Source: Nigrospora sphaerica (taxonomy: Eukaryota; Ascomycota; Sordariomycetes; Amphisphaeriales; Apiosporaceae). From it: 64,000 bases of DNA. Made by a program: the position numbers and the translations under genes. The stretch lies in contig JAGVVL010000022.1 of the NCBI GenBank assembly GCA_018287875.1, positions 1,240,001 through 1,304,000 of the forward strand, given 5' to 3'. Below the pieces are notes generated by a model, which was not told where the DNA came from, searched no databases, and saw nothing but the letters and a program-made list of their open reading frames with translations. Shown one piece after another: positions 24,772-36,317 of the stretch (position 1 is its first letter; the number at the start of each line of letters is the position of its first letter).

Positions 24772-24792
24772 TTTTGATCACTCGTGCTTAGG
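24772..24792 (+). other. CHR-a primer-binding site, probably self-priming
   Basis: Immediately after the LTR there is TTTTGATCACTCG, not the TGG expected for a tRNA primer. TTGATCACT (24774-24782) is the exact complement of AGTGATCAA inside the LTR (31382-31390 in the 3' LTR; one transition in the 5' LTR). Tf1/sushi-type chromodomain elements prime from the 5' end of their own mRNA in this way. The second CHR copy keeps both sequences. Confidence 0.6.
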
Positions 24793-24833
24793 TTAGTCAC
24801 CGTCAACTACTTAGACACTAACCTCTCGATATA

Positions 24834-26996
24834 ATGGCACCTTAAACCCCTACGCTTGTCACGCCTCAGCTGGCTAGGGCCACCCCTACGCAGAACAGCG
24901 CTACGGGAGCCGCCCCTCAGACCACACAGGAAGTCAACACGCCGCAGGAGCTCGCCAATATCATCAACGCCCTCCGACAGAGCGTTGAAACCCTCTAGAA
25001 GGAAAACCAGCAGCTCCAGTACGCAGTCAACGGCAGAAACGTCGACTATGGGAGACACAAGTACCCAGGCCCGACCCCGTACAACGGTCGCAACGGGAAC
25101 GTATAGATGTTCCTCACTTAGGCCAAGGCATACTTGAAGTACTACTTTTCCAGCTTCCTTAACGAATCCGATAAGGTTATGTGCATCGCCGGATACCTCC
25201 AAGGCGACGCCCTGTCGTGGTTCGAACCCACGATAAGAGACTACTTGACTAACGAGGACCGCATCCAGGACGATGAGACCAAGGAGATCTTCGGAGACTA
25301 CGAGACGTTCGAAGCCAAGCTGAAGGGCACCTTCGGAAGCCCTGACGAAGTCCGCACGGCCGAACGACAGCTCATAAAGCATCAGCAGAAAGGGTCCGCC
25401 GCCGCGTACGTAGCCGGATTCCGACAGATCATCTCTAAGCTAGACTAGGACGATGACGCCTATATCGCCCAATTCTACCAAGGTCTTAAAGACGACGTTA
25501 AAGACAAGGTGACCAGACTGGATCGCCCTAGCGAGCTCTCCGAATATATCGAGCTCGTGGTGCGCATCGATAACCGACTCTATAAGAGAAAGATAGAGCG
25601 CAAGGGTTAACAGCCTGTCCACAAACCTATGAATGCCAACACCGGAAAGAAGCGACAGTCTACTTAACCTTTCCGACGCAACAATGATGGATAGAGAAAC
25701 AAGACCTCCTATGGTAATCATTCCGGACCAATAGACCTTAACGTAACACACTATAGCAAGCCGAAGTTCGACAGCGAATGCTACAACTATAGGAAGAAAG
25801 GACACCCTGCACGTTGGTGCACGGAACCTAAGAAGCCTCGCAAATGGAACCCCGTTCTAGAGCGACGGGCCAACGCTATCCAGAGACAAGAGGTCGCGAC
25901 ACTAGATAAAGTGGGAAAGGAAACCACGAGTACCCCTAGTGTGGACCATGACGACCTTAGCTGGACGGCATGTTACGACGACAACTGTGGCACCCATCGG
26001 TCAGCTAAGGACAGCGCTAAATGGTACCCTCGAAAGCCACGACAAACTCGTACTATCAGGATAATACAACGATAAGTTATCTAGGAAGAATCCGATAAAG
26101 GATCTTACCTCATAGATAGTAGCAATAAAGAACAGCTCTAAAGATAGGTTGAGTTTTTAGAGCCCCATGAGCTGAACCGCTATACCGACGAGGAGCTAAA
26201 CGAACAAGCTATCTAACGACGGACTATCGACCACAACGGATAGATCCTATTTAAGGGAGTGTTCTTTAAAGGAAGCGACACTGCCAAGCGATTTATAAAC
26301 ATCGCTAGAGATCATAGGCCGATGCAACGGTCAGGATTCGGTGACGACAAGCGAATGCACCCTCAAGTAGAGCGATACGAAGAATTAGCATGGATCTCCT
26401 GCATCTTCGACTTATATGTGCAACACCTCGGCGAGAAACTTAGAAACTATATATTTCCGCGACGAATCGTAAGACAAGCCATCTACAACCTATACACGCA
26501 GGATAAAATCGATAAAACTGTTGTCCAGCTCACAGACTGGGAAGGGTATATATTACTTAAAGCACCCCGAGAGTACCCTCGCAAGTGTATAGCTGGCAGT
26601 ATCGAATGGTACCAATATACAACGTACCAGTGCTGTGTATATGCGATTAAGAAGGCCGAAGCATGGACTAAGATAAAAGAGAGCTACGAAAAGAAACTCC
26701 AAGAGCAGAAGCAAGTATAACTGCTCGTACCTCCTGGCGGTCACGAAACTAAGGAACCAATCCGAGCTCCGACCCCTTACTAAGGAGAAGAAAGAGAAAC
26801 ATAAAAGATATCATCCGACGAATACGTCGACCTAATAGAACACCTATCGTTATCAGACGATAACCCAACTTTAAGGGAATTCACCGGACACCCAAGACAA
26901 CGGGGAGCCTAGCAAGATAGAGAAGCCGCGAGACAAGTCAGAGCTGCTCGTAAGCGACAAGCTAAACAGTCGGGAAACGACCGACGCCAGTTGTAA
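24834..26996 (+). pseudogene. CHR-a gag
   Basis: The frame opens at ATG 24834 (MAP, then TAA where CAA would fit) and runs to TAA 26994-26996. Motifs are the N-terminal SVETL coiled segment, KYPGPTPYNGRNGNV, a Gag core (WFEPTIRDYL, FGSPDEVRTAERQL, AAAYVAGFRQI; about 25100-25440) and a zinc knuckle CYNYRKKGHPARWC (about 25780-25820) whose second Cys is Tyr. A 154-codon open stretch follows at 26259-26720. About 20 in-frame TAA/TAG codons are present. Pol lies in the -1 frame. Confidence 0.85.
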
Positions 26997-29900
26997 AGGG
27001 ACTACAGCTGGCCTAACAGGACAAGAAGTCCCTGTACGTGATATACTAAAAGGATCGCGATATAAACGGACTATTAATACTATCAGTATAGGTCCTAGAA
27101 CACGAAGTGCTCGCGTTAGTCGATAGCGGAGCCTAAGGGAATTATTTCTCTCCACGAATCGTTAACAAGCTCCAGATACTATGGAAGTAAAAGGACGCCC
27201 TATACCGACTCCACGCTGCCGATGGAGAAGCTTTCCAATACAACGATGGACTCGTATTACAAGAGACTGCGCCCTTCTTAGTGATAATCCAGAATCGAAA
27301 GGAGCGACTCGAGTGCGACATCGCAGACATATCGGGATACGACCTGATATTAGGGATACCCTGGTTACGGGAGAGCAATCGTAAAGTTAACTGGAGAACA
27401 GGCCAACTTCAGTAGGATACACTAAGAAGAGACTTAGCCTTTAAGAAGCGTTAACAGAACAGACCCTTAAGTAAGCCTACGACCCTTCGAGCCTACCTTA
27501 TAATAAAAGGAACCAAGGAAGTCGAGCTAGAACCCAGACCCGAAGTATTAGAGCAGTATTGGGAGTTCAGCGACCTGTTTAGTGGAAAACTACCTACAGG
27601 AATACCAGAGCACAGCGTATAGGACCACGAGATACCCCTATAGGAAGGGAAACAACCGAAACCCTCCAGGATCTACCCGATTAACTTAGAACACGAGCAA
27701 GTACTCCGAGAATACATTAAGGAGAATCTCGAGAAAGGAAATATTCGACTATCGAACTCACCAGCGGGATATCCAATTCTATTCGTTCCAAAGAAAGCGG
27801 GAAAAGATAGCAAAGTCAAATGGCGACTATATATCGACTATCGAGAACTTAACGCCATCACTATTAAAGACTGTTACCCCCTACCGCTTATTAGCGAGCT
27901 ACACGATAAGCTAGGCAGAGCCATTATCTTCACGGCTCTAGACCTACTTAACGGATACAACCTCATTCGAATCAAAGAAGGCGAAGAATAGAAGACCGCC
28001 TTCCGCTGCAAATTCGGACACTACGAATACTTAGTGATGCCATTCGGCCTAACTAACGCACTAGCAAGCTTCTAGAATATGATAAACCATGTCCTACGAG
28101 AATTCATCGACAAGTTCGTTGTTGTTTACCTCGACGATATCCTGATTTACTCCGAAAGCCTCGAGGAACACCGCGAATATGTCCAACTTATGCTACAAGC
28201 TTTACGGGACGTAAAGCTGCTAGTAAATCCAGAAAAGAGCGAATTCGAAAAAGACAAAGTCAACTACCTCGGATACGTTATATCCGCAGGTGAAATCCGG
28301 ATAGAAGAAGCTAAGGTTTCAGTAGTCAGAGAATGGCCGACACCCCAAAAAATAAAGGATATATGATCCTTCTTAGGATTAGCAAACTACTACAGGATGT
28401 TTATTCCTCAGTTCGGAAAAATCGCAGCCCCCTTAATAAACCTGACTCGTAAGGACATCGACTTCTAATAGACAGAAACAAAAGAACAAGCCTTCACAGA
28501 ATTAAAGAAAAGGATCACAGACGAACCAGTATTACGTATAGCAGATCTTACACGATTATTCGAGGTCGAGACCGACGTATTAGATTACGTAATCGGAGGC
28601 TAACTCAGTTAGGCCGACGAGAATGGAAAGCTACACCCAGTAGTATTCTTCTTAAAGAAACTTAATAGACTACAGCTCAACTACCAGATTCACGATAAGG
28701 AGCTAATGGCCATCATCGAAGCATTCTAGCAATGGAAACACTTCCTTAGTGGTATAGCATACCAAGTGAAAGTGTACACCGACTATAAGAATCTCGCGAT
28801 ATTCACGATAAAGAAGGAACTAAATAAGCAATAAATCCGCTAAATAGAATTCCTCTTTGAATTCCATTTCGTTATTATCTATCGAAAAGGCAATGAGAAC
28901 AGCAGGGCCGATTCCCTAAGCCGCCGGCCGGATTTAAAGCAGGAACCTATAATGGAAACACACACCATCTTAACAGAAGACACTAACAGGAACCTAGTGC
29001 CTAATAGGCAGCTGGATATAATATACTAAGTCTATTATAAGGACTGGACCTAGAAGATTAAAGAGCTTAAGGGAGGAGAACTACTACAGTATAACAGCAA
29101 GATCGAGATACCTGAATAACTTTAAGATAAATTAATCAAAGACCTACATGAGCACCCTGTTCACGGATACCAAGGAATTTTTAAGACCACGAGCCGAATA
29201 TAACGACACTACGACTGTCAAAAACTGAAAGAACAAGTCGCTAAAGTTATTAAGGACTGCGACCTATGTAACAAAGTAAAAGCCTCGAGATATAAACCGT
29301 ACGGAGAACTCTAGCCGATACCACCACCGGACCGCGCCTGGAAGATAATCGCGCTAGACTTCATCGTGAAGTTACCACCATCTAAGGAACCAATGTCATA
29401 AACAACCTACGATAGTATCCTCGTTATTACCGACAAACTCACGAAGTACATATATTTTATACCATATAAGGAAGCAAGTAACACCGACGAACTTATATAC
29501 GCTTTCCTTAAGACTGTCGTTAGCTAACACGGGTTGCCAGAATAAATCATCTCCGATCGAGACAAACTATTTATAAGCAAGTTTTAGAAATCGCTCACGA
29601 CATAGCTAGGTGTTAAGTATAAACTATCCACAGCCTATTATCTATAGACGGATAGACAAACGGAACGGATAAATCAAACACTCGAGCAATATCTACGCTG
29701 CTACGTCAACTACGAGTAAAACAACTGGGTTAAGCTACTACTAACAGCTCAGTTTGCCTACAATAGCGCCGACAACGAATCACTCGGTATGTCACTATTT
29801 AGAGCTAACTATAGATTCAACCTAGAGATCACACGAGCACCTCTACCAGGAGAATTGTCGCTAATAGCAACAATTATAGTGGACAAACTTAAAGAATTAT

Positions 29901-30466
29901 AATAAGGACTATAAGAAGACCTCGTATTCCTATAAAACAGAATAAAGACCTACTACGACTAAGCAAGGTTGAAGGGACCAACCTTTAAAAGAGGAGACAA
30001 AGTCTACCTACTCTGCAAAAACATTAAGACCAAACAACTAAGCAACAAACTCGACTTTAAAAAGATTGGACTATTCGAAGTTGAAAAAGTTATTTCAGAA
30101 ACCAACTACCAACTGTCGTTACCTAGCAATATAAGGATACACCCTGTATTCCATATTTCCTTACTCGAACCAGCTCTTAAGAACGCCCAGATTAAAACCA
30201 ACCTAGAAGTCGAAATAGATCAGCATGAATACGAAGTCGAAGCAATCCTCGATAAAAAGAAAATCGGAAACACCTGGAAGTATCTCGTTAAATGGAAAGG
30301 ATACCCACCAGAAGAAAACACATAGGAACCTATTGGCCACTTGAAGAACGCGCAGCAGGCCCTAAGGGAGTTCCAAGGGGAACCCCGAAAGACGACCACA
30401 CAGCAGGATCCAACCCCGCGTCGAGCTACGCGTCGTTCCAACCGAAACCAAGACCGTCGGAAGTAA
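26980..30466 (+). pseudogene. CHR-a pol (protease-RT-RNase H-integrase-chromodomain)
   Basis: Begins in the -1 frame where gag ends. Protease: LALVDSGA (about 27107-27130) and YDLILGIPWL. RT: AGYPILFVPKKAGKDSK-like segment, [20 protein letters not shown] and [13 protein letters not shown] (28120-28158). RNase H: DYVIGG, NYQIHDKELMAII. Integrase: HEHPVHGYQG, CDLCNKVK and a decayed D-D-E core (29050-29900). The chromodomain at 30226-30325 reads YEVEAILDKKKIGNTWKYLV followed by KWKGYPPEENT, the hallmark of chromoviruses, which use it to target integration to modified histones. The stop TAA is at 30464-30466. Many RIP-type stops; not functional. Confidence 0.93.
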
Positions 30467-30860
30467 TCGGAAGATCGGAGGAAGCCGGAACAGCTTCGGT
30501 CGCACGGCGACGCTCTTCCTCCTCCTCACAATCCAACTCCTCGACGCTCTTCAACCCACGCTCGATCGCGCGCGCCAACCTCTCCCGCCACATTTTCCTC
30601 TGTTTGCGAAGACGTTGAATCTTCTCGTCCAGAGCACGGCGCTCTTCCTCGATCTCCTCGATCTTAGCCTCCAACTTGGAGTCCTGATATACTAAGGCTT
30701 GCATATTTAAAACCGACAGACCAAAGACATCGCACTTCGCAAGACCACGACCAACGCACTCCTGGCAACGAGTCGAATCCAGCTCCGACACCCGATAAGC
30801 TGTCTTTCGACGAACATAAGCCGAACAACTAGGGGAACGCTCAGTAGCGGAAGATGACAT
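30426..30860 (-). CDS. Intact antisense ORF in CHR-a (144 aa, Cys + coiled coil)
   Basis: Lies between pol and the 3' LTR on the opposite strand. Its last 41 bp overlap the end of pol tail to tail. ATG 30860 is preferred (MSSSATERSPSCSAY); the open frame continues upstream to 30941. It has a Cys motif CQECVGRGLAKC (residues ~34-45), then a charged helix (LEAKIEEIEEERRALDEKI followed by basic QRLRKQRKMWRERL) with heptad-like spacing, then an acidic/basic stretch. No stop interrupts it although gag and pol have dozens. I do not recognise a named domain. Candidates are an accessory protein expressed from the 3' LTR in reverse, or a host gene fragment. Whether it is translated is unknown. Confidence 0.6.
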   Translation of the reverse strand: MSSSATERSPSCSAYVRRKTAYRVSELDSTRCQECVGRGLAKCDVFGLSVLNMQALVYQDSKLEAKIEEIEEERRALDEKIQRLRKQRKMWRERLARAIERGLKSVEELDCEEEEERRRATEAVPASSDLPITSDGLGFGWNDA

Positions 30861-31040
30861 CGCGACGAGTAGCGATAGGCGTTGTTCTGTCTTAATCGCA
30901 TAAGATTTTCGCTTTTCGATTCGACCTGATATGATAAGCATGTATTATAAAAACATAAAGAAGGAAGGATACAGAACTCACTAACACCCGGCGCGGTGGA
31001 CGACCTATTATACGACCCTGTCTTTAAGGACAAAGACCTT

Positions 31041-31057
31041 AAAGAGGGGAAGGGTAG
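31041..31057 (+). other. CHR-a polypurine tract
   Basis: AAAGAGGGGAAGGGTAG directly precedes the 3' LTR, the position where plus-strand DNA synthesis is primed. Confidence 0.8.
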
Positions 31058-31582
31058 TGTTACGACCCAGATAAGCCAACAAACCGCTACGGGAACAGAC
31101 AAGCGTCATGCAGCTAAGGACCGCCGGATAAACAAACAAGTCAATGCGGCAAACAAACAAGACACTAGCCATAAGCAGCCACACAAGCCACGCTAAGACT
31201 AAGTCACGTGATGGATCATAGGATCGTGAATGAGGAATCCACGATCCAACGATCCAAGGTATCCACTGGATCATAAGATCGCGACTTAGGATTTCACGAT
31301 CCAACAATCCAACGCATATCGGTGAGGGAATGACTTAGTATATAAGTTAGAAGGATTTCCTAGTTAGACAGTCATTACCTTAGTGATCAATCTAAGTATC
31401 TATCTCACCCATAGATGGGAGTAATCTCCTAACGACCTATTGCGAAGTTCAGACCAGTTACCCAGTCACGCACCCTCAGTTATCAGTTACCCTACGACCA
31501 GTGTTCAAGCTAGACAGACGCTCTCTGTCCCTGATTGTACAAACCCTACGTCACGCAGTACTTAGGTATAGCGTTCGTTACA
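31058..31582 (+). repeat. CHR-a 3' LTR
   Basis: TGTTACGACCC...TTCGTTACA, 525 bp, followed by the AGGAC duplication. AGTGATCAA at 31382-31390 (LTR position ~325) is the match to the primer-binding site and would mark the U3/R boundary. Confidence 0.95.
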
Positions 31583-32649
31583 AGGACGTGAGAGATATAA
31601 GGGGGTAAAAAGAGAAGGTAAATCCAATAGGAGAAGCACTAAAATATAAAATTAGTTATTATATAGCTGCCGTGGCTATCTATAACAAGTAGGCGATACT
31701 TGGAAGGATCCTTAAGGGCAGTGTTTGGGATAAAGACCTTCTCGAGCTACTCGAGTGCTGTTTAGTTTATGATCTATCCGTTTTCGGTAACAGTAAACTG
31801 ACAGCCTTTAAATTAGCTTAAATTGAGCGGGAACTATTACTATTAAACTATCTTGCCCTTAAAAATAATTAATAGTTGCAGGGCATAGCCTTAAGTAGAG
31901 ATGTATTTAATTAAGAACGTTTAAGTATAAGAACTGGGCTGTTTTTTCGGATTAAGCGTTTTTCCGAACCTCTGAGTAGTAGACCGTTTAATCCAGCATT
32001 TTTTAAGAGTCCTGTTTTATCTATGTTATGTCGGTTAGCCTGTTTCACCCTTTAGAGCTCTAGCAGCTGAAGATACCGGAACTATAGGCGAATTACCTCA
32101 ATTAAGGCGCTATTAACACGCTGCGAGTCAATAGACTGGCTTTTCTAAACCCCTATAGCTGGCTTTCTACATAAGAAGGCCTACAGCTATCTCTTTCTAA
32201 GTAGCTCGCTATTGCCTTAAGCCCAAAAGATACGTTCAGCGAACTCTTTAACTTAGGCGTGTAAAGATAGAAGCCTTAAGGCAGCTTAAGTTAAGATTTA
32301 AGTCGTAAGTAGCTCTTCTTAAACTAGTTTAAGCCTCTATTAGTATACAAAGGCTTTTAACTTATGTTAATGTCCTTTAACTCGGTTTCTAAGTATTGAC
32401 CTCGGAATTCCGTATTCTTAAGCGGATTGCTAACTAAAGCCTTATTAGTAACGAAATCGAGAGCACTTTAGAGGTCTTATTTATTATATGGCTTCGTCTT
32501 TAATTATTATAATTTTAACTAAAGTTATATGTTATTTAAAGCAAAATTGGCGAAGAAATAAAAGATATCAACTCGGGTGGCTGGGATAGTGGTGAATATT
32601 TTAAGGTGGCCAAAAGTGGGGGGTGGCCAAATGGGGGTCACCTAACTTA

Positions 32650-33146
32650 TCTAGAGATTTGGAGATGTGCGCCAAGCCTGTAGTGCAAGTATGGCGTTGT
32701 CGTAGTTATTGATGATTAGTTCAGCGCATATGCTTTTTAGGCGTGTTCGTCCCGGTCTCCTGTTTACCGCAAATACTGGCGAGAACTACCACTCGAAGCC
32801 AGCAGGACCGTGTTTTCGGACGTTCTCCACGAATACCTATCATGTGGCTAGGGTGACTCTTGAGAACCAGTCACGTGATGCAGGTAATAAGATGCTGTCA
32901 CCCTCAATATGGATGGTTTTGATCGGGTGTGTCTCACCCCAGCCGCATATGCCACAAGCAGTCTGCCTGGCGGCCTTCAGCACTGCCCCAGCCAGGCGCA
33001 GCCTTAAGCAGTACAACCAATACTGGGCGCAGCGTCAGCTGATGAGGGGAAACTTGGAGGTTTCGAGGTTGATTGAAATCTTTCCGGTCGCAACTTCCTT
33101 CACCGTCCACAATTACCAACCCACCAGCCGTCACGATCCACCAAGC
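32650..33146. other. 5' region of the broken NACHT gene
   Basis: Sequence between POGO-2 and the NACHT start. The NACHT frame stays open upstream to 32709 without family similarity, so I treat it as untranslated leader. Confidence 0.5.
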
Positions 33147-36091
33147 ATGGATCCTCTTGCGGCGCTCGGTGTCGCCAGCAACGTTTTGGCTGTGGTCGAT
33201 TTCGCCTGGACAATCCTGACGGAGGCGCGTACGATCCACAGGTCCTCCTCTGGCTTGGGCAACGAGGCTGAGTTTGTCGACACGATTGCAAACAACATCA
33301 ACCTGCTGGATCAACGGCTGTTGCTATCTTCGAATAATGCAACCAGAGAGCTTCAGATCTTGATAAACGAGAGCCAAAAAATTGTGTCAGAGCTCCAGCA
33401 TGGTCTGCTTTCGCTCAAAACGCGAAAAAAGGGCTCGAAGTTGCAAAGTTGCATAGCTGCACTGAAGGAGACGTGGGGAAGGGACAAAGTGAGCGGCCTT
33501 ACGACTAGGTTTAGAACTCTCCAGACCCGAATCATGATGCACATCCAGGTGACCATGCAGTACGATACTTTGCTCCGATAAACCCCTGCGGATCGGCACT
33601 GACTTGGTTCGTTAGAGCCGATACAAAGACAGCCATCGAAGAACTACAGGCGACCAGCAGGACTCTAGAGATCAACGCAAACGACAATCTTTTCACACTT
33701 CTACAGGCTTTCGAGGAAAAAACCACCAAAATTCGTGATCTTGAGAGCGATCTTGAAAAACTCGTCAAGCACCTGGTCGACGGAAAGTACACTTCTCAAA
33801 GTAACGAGCTGAATCGTGACTTGCCATCTCAGTCGCAGAAAATGAGAAGACTAGAAAAGACGATGTGGAAACTATCCAACACCGCCGTTGCTCTCAGTGA
33901 GAACCAGAAGATCCTTAAGTCCCTACGCTTCAGCCAGATGCAGGCTAGGCATTACAACATCGAGGTCGCGCACACCGAAACATATCAATGGATATTTCAG
34001 GATATCGTCTCCGACAAACGTGGAAAAACAGTGAAATTCAGAGCGGCTCGAAAGGAGGAACAATATCTTTTGGATCCATGGGAAGCTGGGGTGTGGCAAC
34101 TCCACACTGATGAAATTCTTGGTCAGAAAAGAGGCAACACGGACACACCTTCTCACTTGGGCTGGCCAGAAGAAGCTTGTGGTTAGGAAATTCTTTTTCT
34201 GGCATGCGGGGAGCCCGCTGCAAAAGTCTCACCAGGGGCTGCTGCTTTCTTTGCTGTACGAAATCTTACGCCAATGCCCTAAGCTTATGCCAGTTGTTAA
34301 GAAACATTGGTGAATTACACCAAAATGGGATCCTTTAGATGACGCGGACTACGACAACCTACTTCCGGTTCTTCTCAAGGCTATCGGGAGTCAACTAATT
34401 CCTGTCCGATTCTGCCTGTTCATCGACGGTCTCAACGAGTTCAAAGACTAATGGCACAGCCATTCGGACTTAGTTAAGACTATTCGGAAGCTGGGAGAGT
34501 CTGAGTATATCAAGCTTTGTGTATCCAGTCGGCCGTGGACCGTGTTTACCGATGAGTTCAACCTTAATGCAGAGCGGAACCTCAAGCTTGAGGATCTAAT
34601 GTGTTAGGACATTCACCGCTACGTCAATGACAAGTTCCAAGAACACTTGCAGTTCCGGTCCCTTACTTTTAAGGACTCCCGATATTCCGAAATTATAGAA
34701 GCCGTCACGGACAGGGCTCAAGGCGTCTTCTTGTGGGTCTTTTTGGTCATTCGTACACTCCTCGAGGGCCTGATGTACCATGACCCATTGCCGATGCTCC
34801 AGAGACGTCTCTAATCCTTTCCACCTGATCTAGAAGAGTTTTTTCAGCATCTCATCGACTCTGTACCTAAGTTATATCACCCGGAAATGGTACGGTACTT
34901 CATGATTTCATTGAAAAACAGCCAGCCGCCAAGGCCTTAATATATTCCTTTCTGGACGATTTTGAAAGAGACTCTACGTTTCTATCCGAAATGCGTTGCA
35001 AACCTCTCAATACCAGAGAACTGGAAGACCGCCTCGATCTAATTCGTCGTCGCCTCGATGGAGTATCAAAAGGCTTGCTCGAGGTTGTACAGAACAATCG
35101 CGCTTATGCCATTCACCGTCTTCGTGTGGATTTTATACACCGTACCGCTTACGACTATCTCCACGAATCAGCCGAAATGCAGTCTTTGTTCAAAAGTGTT
35201 CGTGAAAAGGAGAAAGTAATGCTGATAGCTTCGCATGCCGCGTTGGCTGTACTGAAGACTGACGACTCCTAGTACGACACTGTGAGTTACGGAAAAAGCG
35301 AGTCCGAGAAGAGCTTGGCAGCGCAGCCGCTTCCGATATAAGAGAATTCTTTGCATACATCCACGAAGCCCTTGCCGAAGACCCCGAGGCAGCCGGAACC
35401 ATACAGTCTATGCTCGCCTCATTCTGGGACAACTAGCGACACGAACACTGGCAAGTCCACTACCATGCCGGACGTCTCATGTATGTAACACTGGCGGCCA
35501 GCATCGACTTCCTTCCGTACGTCAAATTTTAGACATTGGCACATCCCGAGATTCTCGTTGGGGTTACCGATGGCGAACGAGGGCAACACGATCCGTTGTT
35601 GTATTACCTTGTGGGATACCACCCCCCCCCCCCCCCCCCCCAGCTATCCAATATCGCTGAGGGTCATCGACTGCTTACTGTCCCAAGGCTGGGATCCCAA
35701 TATGATTTGGAAGGGAGAGAACCTGTGGGAAGTCCTTACCACAAGTGAGTTCACACGCGGGGCGATACGGGGCGGCAGTGTAGGTGCTTCGCCAACAGAC
35801 CTTCACGAAAAGTCTGTGAACTAGGAGGCTGTTTACCACATTGCACGTCTTCTCATTCTCAATGGCGTAGATATTGGTACAAATGTAAACGGGCGCGACG
35901 CGAAATCGTTCCTATGCGACGTTCTGACACAGGAAACCGTCGATAAACTGATAAGAGAAGCAATGGATGAAAGGAAACGAGCAGAGAGAGAAACGAAGGA
36001 GCAGCAGACTGCAGGTGAAAGGGAAGGGAAATCCACAGGAAAGATGATGGTCAGGCGGTTGAGACAGCGGTTCCATCTTTTGGGTATTTGA
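33147..36091 (+). pseudogene. NACHT-type STAND/NLR protein, RIP-broken
   Basis: It starts MDPLAALGVASNVLAVVDFA (33147), a typical N-terminus of fungal NACHT proteins, and runs to TGA 36089-36091. The NACHT core is in mod-0 frame: a P-loop-like GKLGCGNSTLMKFL (34080-34121) in which the catalytic Lys is Asn, Walker B FCLFIDGLNEF (34410-34442), sensor CVSSRPW, then GVFLWVFLVIRTLLEG. The C-terminal part has VDFIHRTAYDYL (about 35130-35165). Frame changes occur near 33580, 34050, 34910 and 35275. TAA/TAG codons (for example 34449, 34605, 34812, 35435) each fit CAA/CAG. A run of 20 C lies at 35622-35641. Such proteins act in fungal self/non-self recognition; this one is dead. Confidence 0.83.
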
Positions 36092-36317
36092 TGATAGGGA
36101 AGACAGTCTAGAAAGCCCCTATAGAACCCAATCATAGAACTTAAGCAATTTCCTCATCTTGATTTGCTTTTGTGAATCATCTAAAAGAAAATCTCAGTCC
36201 CTGCAGTATTTTCTAATCATCACGAACCCGACCTTCCCTGAACTCTGAGCCACACCACGGAGTTCCCCTTGTTCAATACGTCGAGCCGGCCTTAGCCCGC
36301 AGTCTAGCACCAAATTT

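Larger units (their letters stand above)
24247..31582 (+). mobile_element. CHR copy a, complete chromodomain Ty3/gypsy element (7336 bp)
   Basis: Two 525-bp LTRs and a perfect 5-bp duplication AGGAC (24242-24246, 31583-31587). It contains gag, pol ending in a chromodomain, an antisense ORF and a polypurine tract. It inserted into POGO-2. Gag and pol are heavily interrupted by TAA/TAG while the antisense ORF stays open. Confidence 0.95.
23172..32647 (-). mobile_element. POGO-2 (copy a), pogo/Fot1-type transposon with two nested insertions
   Basis: Ends AGTTAGGTGGCCCCCATTTGG and CCAAATGGGGGTCACCTAACT, each next to TA (23170-23171, 32648-32649). The interior is a decayed minus-strand transposase: EYGIPRSILRNRV near 32400 resembles the N-terminal HTH of POGO-1 (DYGIPKSTLQSRI), and the rest aligns with POGO-1 past many stops. 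A solo GYP-A LTR interrupts it at 23207-23495 and a complete CHR at 24247-31582. The sequence is continuous across both insertions when the 5-bp duplications are removed. Without them it is about 1.85 kb. Confidence 0.85.

Noticed and set aside
32709..33146. N-terminal extension of the NACHT frame
   Set aside because: Open but without family similarity; MDPLAALGVASN at 33147 is the typical start.
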